DNA of 64,000 nucleotides from Anastatus disparis (taxonomy: Eukaryota; Arthropoda; Insecta; Hymenoptera; Eupelmidae). Below the pieces are notes generated by a model. The model was not told the DNA's origin, made no database searches, and saw nothing but the letters and a program-made list of their open reading frames with translations. Numbering within the stretch: position 1 is the stretch's first letter; each line of letters begins with the position of its first letter. Of the stretch, positions 58,776 through 64,000 are shown in pieces. The stretch spans positions 7,545,001 to 7,609,000 of the forward strand of contig JAFFSR010000264.1 in NCBI GenBank assembly GCA_017163975.1, in the 5' to 3' direction. The position numbers and the translations under genes are program-made.

Positions 58776-59397
58776 ATGGATATTCACGAGTTTCGTATAC
58801 GTGGCAAAGAGATGGTAGAATATATCTGTGAATTTATGGAAAATATAAATGAGCGCCGCGTTACACCTGATGTTGGGCCAGGTTACTTGAGACCCATGGT
58901 ATCATTTGAGGCACCTCACAATCCTGAATCTTGGGATGATATCATGAAAGATGTCGAGTCAAAAATAATGCCAGGCGTAAGCGGTTGTTTAAAATAATTA
59001 TAATTTTAATTATTAATGATATTAATCGCTAATAAATTTTTTCTAAGTAAAGTTCTTATTTTAAAAAGTCATATATTAATAAAAATATTTTGCAAAAAAT
59101 AAAATCTTTAAAATATTTTATTTATTTTAGTAGTTTTTTATTCTATTGTCTTAAACTTGAAAAAAATTAATCATTGCATTCATTTAATTTTCTTATTTTA
59201 AAAGGATAAGAATAAAAATAAAAAAGTTTGCTACTGTTAAGAGATTATGCGATTTTAATTTTATTTTATTTATGTATAGATAACACACTGGCAGCATCCA
59301 CGTTTCCATGCATATTTTCCAGCAGGAAATTCATTCCCCTCTATCCTTGGCGATATGTTGTCTGATGCCATTGGGTGCATAGGATTTTCTTGGGCAA
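58776..59397 (+). CDS. Tdc: Tyrosine/aromatic-L-amino-acid decarboxylase, first two coding exons
   Basis: Exon 1 (58776-58976) encodes 67 residues starting [20 protein letters not shown] and ending in ESKIMPG, with donor GTAAGC. Exon 2 (59280-59397) follows a TTTATGTATAG acceptor and reads [19 protein letters not shown] ... [16 protein letters not shown], ending at a GTTAAT donor in phase 1. These are the N-terminal segments of a PLP-dependent group II decarboxylase. [20 protein letters not shown] is closer to insect tyrosine decarboxylase (tyramine/octopamine synthesis) than to Ddc (HSPKFHAYFPTANSYPA). The catalytic Lys and most of the enzyme lie in later exons not found before 64000. An in-frame ATG 24 codons upstream (58704) exists, but family members start at MD-x3-F-R. 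The frame shows no damage. Either the gene continues beyond the window through a long TE-filled intron, or this is a captured fragment: it lies inside an inverted repeat. Confidence 0.85.
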
Positions 59398-59399
59398 GT

Positions 59400-60170
59400 T
59401 AATAGCATAAAAACAATGCAAAATTGAAATATTTTTTATTGTGACCATGCTTGGATATATTTTATTTTACTTTTTCCACTACATTAGATAACTTTTTTAA
59501 TCATTCAGATTTTATTCGACTAACTTTTTTTTATTCCTTGTTGATTTATTCATACAATTATTGGTATAATATTTATTCATTTAATTTATATTTTAAAAAA
59601 TTTATCAAAAAAAGTTCGAATAAACTTTTAAATATTGCAAAGTAATCGAGCTTCTTTTTCCTTTGCTAATTAAAAATTATGATTTTTACAAAAAGAAGTA
59701 ATGGCAGGAAAATATAAAAATATAATTGCATTGTATGTAATAGAGAGCAGTTGTGGTGACTAGTAAATGAATTTCGTAAATAAATGAGGGATCTTAATTC
59801 AACGATCTTTTTAATAATTTAATCTAATAATTAATGACCGTATATTTAGTTTTAATTATATTGAGTTTTAGAATTTATTGTCATAAACACTGTTTAAAAA
59901 AATACACAAATTTATCCTCTATGAATTGAAACGTCATGTCCTCAGCTTCATACGTTTCTTCGTAACACGTATAGCAAGTATGTTCATTAAAATAGTGAAT
60001 TATTGCTTAAAATACTTTTTAAAATCTAATATATACTATAAAATTACTCTTAACATGTGTTCGTTTCGGAATAAAAAAAAGTTATACATAATCATTTATT
60101 AAAAGAGAAAGTAAATAAAAATATATTTATCTTTTCTGTACACGAAGAGAAAAAGTATAAAAAATAGAAT
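59400..60170. other. Intron-like AT-rich DNA after exon 2
   Basis: No further decarboxylase exon and no repeat pair was recognised here. Confidence 0.5.
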
Positions 60171-60172
60171 TA

Positions 60173-60516
60173 TACACGGTAAAAATAAATTGTAATTTTA
60201 ATACACATAAGTGTTAGAGATGAAATATGAATTTAGTTGTGTTGAAATTCACATATAATTTTTGTGTACTTTTCGAAATTAAAATTTTATTGAAAAAATT
60301 CATAAATAATAAAAAATTTTAAATAATAAAATTTGTAAATTTAAAAAATTTATTTTTGTTAAAATATAATGATTGAAATGATGATTAGACAGCAAAGTTT
60401 ATTAAAAAATGACTTTCTCGCATTTCTTTCTGTAAATATTTTCAATAAAAAGAGAGAGATAAAGAAATATAAGAAAAAGGATAAAATGATGGCTGTTGGA
60501 GTGGATCAATAAAATC
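60173..60516. repeat. Right arm of the inverted repeat around the decarboxylase exons
   Basis: Inverse copy of 57681-58003 with moderate divergence (for example GAGAGATAAAGAAATATAAG facing CTTATATTTCTTCATCTCTC). Confidence 0.75.
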
Positions 60517-60589
60517 ATAGATGTATCGGTAAATAAATAGCCAAGCGGGCTATAAACCCATATAAAAATTATTTTTGTGAGAAATTGTG

Positions 60590-60953
60590 TAAAAATGTGA
60601 ATAACTGAATAACTGTAATAAACTACCAGAATTAAGACAGTAAGAATCAATGACAGTAAAAAACAGTTAATAACAGTTAATAACAGTTAATAATAGTTAA
60701 TAATAGTTATGAACGCCAAATAACAGTTATTAACTGAAAGTAATGATTATTAATAGTTATTTATAGTTATTCACATTTATACACATTTATTAACACTTAC
60801 TCACATTTTCCAAAATTTTAGAATTGGTGAATATTTATTATTATTTATACTTATTTATAGCTATTTATATTTATTGGCAATTAGTTACAGTGAATTATAG
60901 TTACTGACATTTTCTTACAGATATTTACAGTTTTTCACATTTATTAACAATTA
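60590..60953. repeat. Array of AACAGTTAATA/TTATTTACA units
   Basis: Perfect AACAGTTAAT copies near 60663-60700 followed by degenerate TATTTATAGTTATT units. Same style of array as 52250-52764 and 56241-56330. Confidence 0.8.
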
Positions 60954-61479
60954 TTAAGAGGCGGTCGGGACTATTCACCGCATGAGGGCGCTGCAGACAG
61001 GTGAGAGAAAAATGTAGAATAATTTTTACACAGCGATTTACAATTTACTGAAACAATAATATACTTCTAACGTTGTCTATAACTCTATCCATATATATGT
61101 AGAATAATTATTGATGCTAATCTTGTTTGAAAAGTCTAAAATATTGTTGTAAAGCAAAAAATGCAGCGCAAGATAGAGTCGGCGTGAGCATAGTATTCAT
61201 TATTCTTTAGTATTACTTTCTCTGTCGCACTAAAGAAAAATACACATGTTTACATCGGCTCTATCACGCGCAGCATTTTTCGTTTAACAAAAATATTTTA
61301 GACTTTTCAAACAAGATTAGTATCGATAATTATTCTACATATATATGGCAAGAATTATTGACAACATTAGAAGTATATTATTGTCTTAATAAATTGTAGA
61401 TCCGTGTATAAAAAATATTTTATATTCTTCTCTCACCTGCAGCGCCACCAAGCGGTAAATGGTTCCGACCTGCTCTTAA
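60954..61479. mobile_element. TTAA-flanked foldback element B
   Basis: Ends TTAAGAGGCGGTCGGGACTA and GGTTCCGACCTGCTCTTAA with TTAA at both borders. Arms match over about 240 bases (GAAAAGTCTAAAATATTGTT against AATATTTTAGACTTTTC). It is the compact version of the element at 47643-48996. Confidence 0.8.
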
Positions 61480-61567
61480 GAGTTTTCCACATTTACAAGA
61501 TTTTTCACATACATATAAGAAAATAGATTATACGTGTGACAATTTTTGAAAATGTGAAAAAGTGCTA

Positions 61568-63119
61568 ACCCATAAAAAAAAATACTGCAGCAAATACTGC
61601 AGAAAATTCTGGAGGAAATACTGCAGTATTTCTTGCAGGACGTCAGGCAGGAATTTCGCCCCAAATACTGCAATATTTCCTCCAGAGTTTTCTGCAGTAT
61701 TTCCTGCAGTATTTGCCAAAATCTTAGAACCAAATTTCCTGCAATACATTTTATAGCACTGCGGGACCTAAATCCGCACTTAGGTAACACTTTTCTGGTA
61801 CCTAGGTGGCACTTTTTTACACGGTACAATAATGAATTTACTTAGGTAACGTACGTATATAATAAGAAATAATTTTATATGTAAATTATTTTTTAAAGTA
61901 TTTTCATAAATAACAATAAGCTGAAGTATATTGAAACTCTTTTACATTAACATTCTTCAAATTAAATAACAATTATAAGCAAGTAAGATACGAGTAAAAC
62001 TAAAATTGATAGTAGCGTAACATGTAAAGCGAAGAGGTATAGTCATTTCAGCGTTGTATTATAAAATGCTACGGGGAACCCCCTATTACTACACACGATT
62101 GCTATTGCTATACTAAACATGTTACCTCCTCACCGCCCCTACGACGCTAATTCATACGTGAAACAAAATTTCAATTTATGACTTCATAGAAGATGATTTC
62201 AACAAACAATTTCACATAATATCAATAATATTGATAAAAATTAATTATTATTACACATTTTGAGTATATTTTTGAAATTATATTTTTTTTTTCTTTTTCG
62301 ATCTATTATTCATGGAGTGTTTAGTTTTAGTTTATTTGTAGTTTTCTTTTCTTTTTTTCGATTTATCGTTCACAGGATGCGTAGTGTTTGGTTTTTTATA
62401 GTTTTCGCTTTTATTTTTTGAATTATAATTCGTGGAGTGCATAGTTTTTGTTTATTACTGATTTTGAAGAGTACAGATTTAATTTGGCGGATTTATGTCC
62501 CACGTGCTACAAAATAGTATACGATACTCGTGACCTTAGTGGAACTTTATTACACGGCACTACGTTATCGCCCTCGCTGCGCTCGGACGATAACTCCGGC
62601 CGTGTAATAAAGTGCCACTTAGGTCACTTGTATCGTAATGTACTATTGCGGGAAAATCTGCAGTATTTCTCAATTAGGAGCACGCAGAGTTAACTGCAGT
62701 ATTTTCCGCAGAAGGCATCTGCAGTATTTTCCAAGATCTTACATCCAAATTTCCTGCAGTACTTCCCTTATGAAAAAATCCTGTAGGACATTCTGTAGAA
62801 TATCCTGTAGGATATTCTGTATGACATCCTGTTGGATATCCTGTAGGATGTGATACAGGATGTACTGCAGGAAATTTGGATGTAAGATTTCGGAAAATAC
62901 TGTAGATACGTTCTGCAGAAAATACTGCAGTTAATTTTTTGCAGTTGATTTTTCTGCCGAAAATACTACAGGAAATTTGGTTCTAAGATTTTGGCAAATA
63001 CTGCAGGAAAACTCTGAAGGAAATATTGCAGTATTTGGGGCGAAATTCCTGCATGAAATCCTGCAGGAAACACTGCAGTATTTTCTGAAGTATTTCCTGC
63101 AGTATTTTTTCTTAAGGGT
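61568..63119. mobile_element. Foldback element with CTGCAG-array arms
   Basis: Ends ACCCATAAAAAAAAATACTG and CAGTATTTTTTCTTAAGGGT are inverse. Both arms are arrays of AAATACTGCAG and CTGCAGGAAATTTGG units (61575-61750, 62640-63110), with GGCAGGAATTTCGCCCCAAA facing TTTGGGGCGAAATTCCTGC. A run of 10-13 base CCTGTAGGATATT units lies at 62780-62860. A central part (61755-62640) holds inverse CACTTAGGT[AC]AC words but no gene. Confidence 0.85.
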
Positions 63120-63529
63120 CGGTAGAATTTGAAACGCTTTGTATTACCATTTTATGACCAGTAGAAATGGAAACGCTTTTTTCAACATTTTATGGTCATT
63201 TCTCTGGCATTATTATTACTAATAACCTTCAATTTACATTGTCCTTATTTCGAATAATCTGCATAAATTATTAGTAAAAAAATTATCATTTATTAAAATA
63301 TCTTTATCATGTACGTTATATAGTTTCATGAGTTTTGAAAATAGAGTTTCTTTTATATTTACAATATTAAATTTGTTCGTGTTTTTCAATTAAATATCTC
63401 ATAGTTTTTTTACAAAAACCGCAAGTACTCCATATTTCGTACATGATACAAACATCATTGATATAAAAAAAAGATACCATTTTACCGAAAAAAAGTAAAT
63501 CATTCACTAAACTGATGCAAATAAATTGA

Positions 63530-63786
63530 TTAAGAGGCGGTCGTATAGTTCTGTCCTTGTCTAATCTAAATTTTCGTTATAATTAGTAAACTAAATATTT
63601 TTATACAAAAGTAAGGGCAGAGCCCAATAGATTTAAGGATAAACAGACGATTCTATTCTATGAAAAAATATAAAATTTTCATTAGTTTTCGAGTGAAGTC
63701 TGAAACGGAAAAAGAGTTGAACACTTCAATCAAATTTAACGAAAATTTAGATTAGACAAGGACAGAACTATAAGGCCTCCTCTTAA
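63530..63786. mobile_element. TTAA-flanked foldback element C
   Basis: TTAAGAGGCGGTCGTATAGT and TCTGTCCTTGTCTAATCTAA are mirrored by TTAGATTAGACAAGGACAGA and ACTATAAGGCCTCCTCTTAA. TTAA is present at both borders. Shortest member of the TTAAGAGG family in the window. Confidence 0.85.
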
Positions 63787-64000
63787 GATATACTGCAACT
63801 TCTCTATACTCCACTTAATTTCCAGTGTAAAAGTAAGTTTGTGATGAAACATAATTTTTTAATATTTACTAGAAAATCCATGCGCGCAAGCGCGCCCTAT
63901 ATCTAATCTAAATGTATATAAATTTTTAATGATTAACCGTTAATATAGTGTTATTATTTTCTGTTCATTATTAAATAATAATAATTTCATATCTACTAAT
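63787..64000. other. AT-rich end of window, nothing recognised
   Basis: Only a short GC-rich hairpin-like GCGCGCAAGCGCGC (63881-63894) stands out. Confidence 0.4.

Noticed and set aside
61476..61845. Open frames on both strands over the CTGCAG array
   Set aside because: Caused by repeated CTGCAGTATTT units; no similarity or codon structure.
1..64000. CRISPR array or bacterial operon
   Set aside because: The direct repeats present lack regular unique spacers, and introns, SINEs and LTR elements show eukaryotic DNA.

Overview
This looks like insect nuclear DNA, most likely hymenopteran: it is very AT-rich, spliceosomal introns are visible, and the only host coding sequence is two 5' exons of an insect tyrosine/aromatic amino-acid decarboxylase (58776-59397, + strand). 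Almost everything else is nested transposable elements in various states of decay. The species cannot be told from the sequence.

Layout. (1) 1-26751: a decayed Polinton/Maverick-type family B DNA polymerase gene on the minus strand (N-terminal part 24731-25940, C-terminal part 152-2908). It is split by one very large LTR retrotransposon (2909-24730) with a 5-bp target duplication. Upstream of the polymerase on the same strand is a small two-exon gene (26287-26751). The LTR element is errantivirus-like (Ty3/Gypsy with env): PBS, gag, protease-RT-RNase H, env, and then an extra ORF with an RNA-recognition motif and two C2HC zinc fingers. Its leader is about 9 kb, it has no recognisable integrase core, and its two LTRs differ in length (1.5 and 3.2 kb). 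(2) 26880-33235: tandem repeats, a 464-residue transposon-type ORF, a minisatellite and a mariner-related transposase. (3) 33235-44640: inverted-repeat elements nested in each other, a 5'-truncated LINE, a GGCCC minisatellite, a mariner-like fragment, and a head-to-head duplication of a relative of the 464-residue protein. (4) 44640-63800: foldback elements nested several deep. Four have arms made of arrays of a short motif that differs from element to element (TGACGTCA, GTAC, CACGTG, CTGCAG), yet their outer ends look alike (CCCT[AT][AT]...AAA). A second set carries TTAAGAGGC ends at TTAA sites. Also here are a solo LTR, a two-headed tRNA SINE with a 13-bp target duplication, and the decarboxylase exons, which sit in the loop of an inverted repeat.

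The genes do not form a pathway. The window records successive insertions: Polinton, then errantivirus within its polymerase; foldback, then solo LTR, TTAA element and SINE within foldback arms. The best leads for something undescribed are the RRM/zinc-finger ORF of the LTR element, its giant leader, and the motif-array foldback family of 46-63 kb.
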